Shown here: piece after piece, positions 6,957-7,120 of the stretch
Layout of the letters: the number at the start of each line of letters is the position of its first letter
How positions within the stretch are numbered: the first letter of the stretch is position 1
Origin: Planctomycetaceae bacterium
GTDB lineage: Bacteria > Planctomycetota > Planctomycetia > Planctomycetales > Planctomycetaceae
Assembly: GCA_003445035.1 (NCBI GenBank)
Contig: DLVV01000198.1
Span: 12,518 to 19,637 of the forward strand
Direction of reading: 5' to 3'
DNA: 7,120 nucleotides
Made by a program: the position numbers and the translations under genes
Notes under the pieces: generated by a model
What the model was told of the DNA's origin: nothing
What the model saw: the letters and a program-made list of their open reading frames with translations, nothing else
The model's database searches: none

Positions 6957-7120
6957 TGCTCGAAGTGGCCTCCGGTCATGCACGCTCGATCTGGCAGTCG
7001 GGCGTTGATGCGGTCGATTCTGGCCGACTAGTCAGACAGGCGGTCAGTTGTGACGGAACGACGCTCGATGTCTGTGGCCGTCAGTACCAGCTGGAAACGC
7101 TCGAGCGACTGATCGTCGTC
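6956..7120 (+). CDS. glycerate 2-kinase, DUF4147/MOFRL type, N-terminal fragment (3' partial)
   Basis: The window ends after 55 codons of an open frame starting at the ATG of a TGATG overlap with the preceding gene. The fragment has ARSIWQSGVDAVDSGRLVR near the start, a short strand-turn-strand (GTTLDVCGRQYQL) and ERLIVV at the end. In the GckA-type glycerate kinase family this pattern (an alanine- and arginine-containing helix with IW-AGV-AV and RLV, then a strand leading into the VVGAGKA nucleotide loop) marks the N-terminus. The diagnostic GAGKA would begin just beyond the window. The enzyme phosphorylates glycerate with ATP, feeding lower glycolysis. No ribosome binding site is obvious, consistent with coupling to the upstream small gene. 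Confidence 0.7.
   Translation, partial: MLEVASGHARSIWQSGVDAVDSGRLVRQAVSCDGTTLDVCGRQYQLETLERLIVV

Overview
The window reads as a stretch of core genome from a high-GC bacterium, most likely a member of the Planctomycetota. That placement rests on the style of several proteins: a large protein ending in a beta-sandwich, a lipoprotein and a small acidic protein, all of kinds I associate with planctomycetes, and unusual CysRS and RuvA variants. It is inference from memory of these families, not a database result. I see no mobile element, CRISPR array, tRNA or rRNA.

Layout. Bases 1-1083 hold the C-terminal part of a large protein that begins outside the window. Its visible part is a helical segment followed by a beta-rich, possibly carbohydrate-binding-like domain. 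A class II fructose-bisphosphate aldolase (1127-2158, +) follows 43 bases later. It converges on a lipoprotein gene (2169-3062, -). The two stop codons are the outer ends of one perfect 16-base palindrome, probably a shared 3' hairpin.

The lipoprotein gene is divergent from a four-gene unit on the + strand. Two sigma70-like promoters lie back to back in the 233-base gap: TTGACA/TAGACT on the minus strand and TTGTCA/TATCAT on the plus strand. The plus promoter should drive ispF-cysS-ruvC-ruvA. Each of these genes overlaps the next by exactly 4 bases (ATGA, ATGA, GTGA), so they are very likely one translationally coupled operon. It combines isoprenoid precursor synthesis (IspF), cysteine charging of tRNA (CysS) and Holliday junction processing (RuvC, RuvA). 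ruvB is not in the window.

After ruvA comes a 205-base gap with several inverted repeats and an A/T-rich core. It is followed by a 72-residue acidic protein of unknown function with a clear GGAGG ribosome binding site. Its stop codon overlaps (TGATG) the start of what looks like a glycerate 2-kinase (DUF4147/MOFRL type), cut by the window end.

Most of the content is housekeeping. The points most worth a second look are CysRS, which lacks a recognisable KMSKS signature (KLAGS in its place) and carries a charged insertion of about 31 residues just before it, and RuvA, whose acidic-pin loop is enlarged and mostly basic. I did not find a convincing new multi-gene system.
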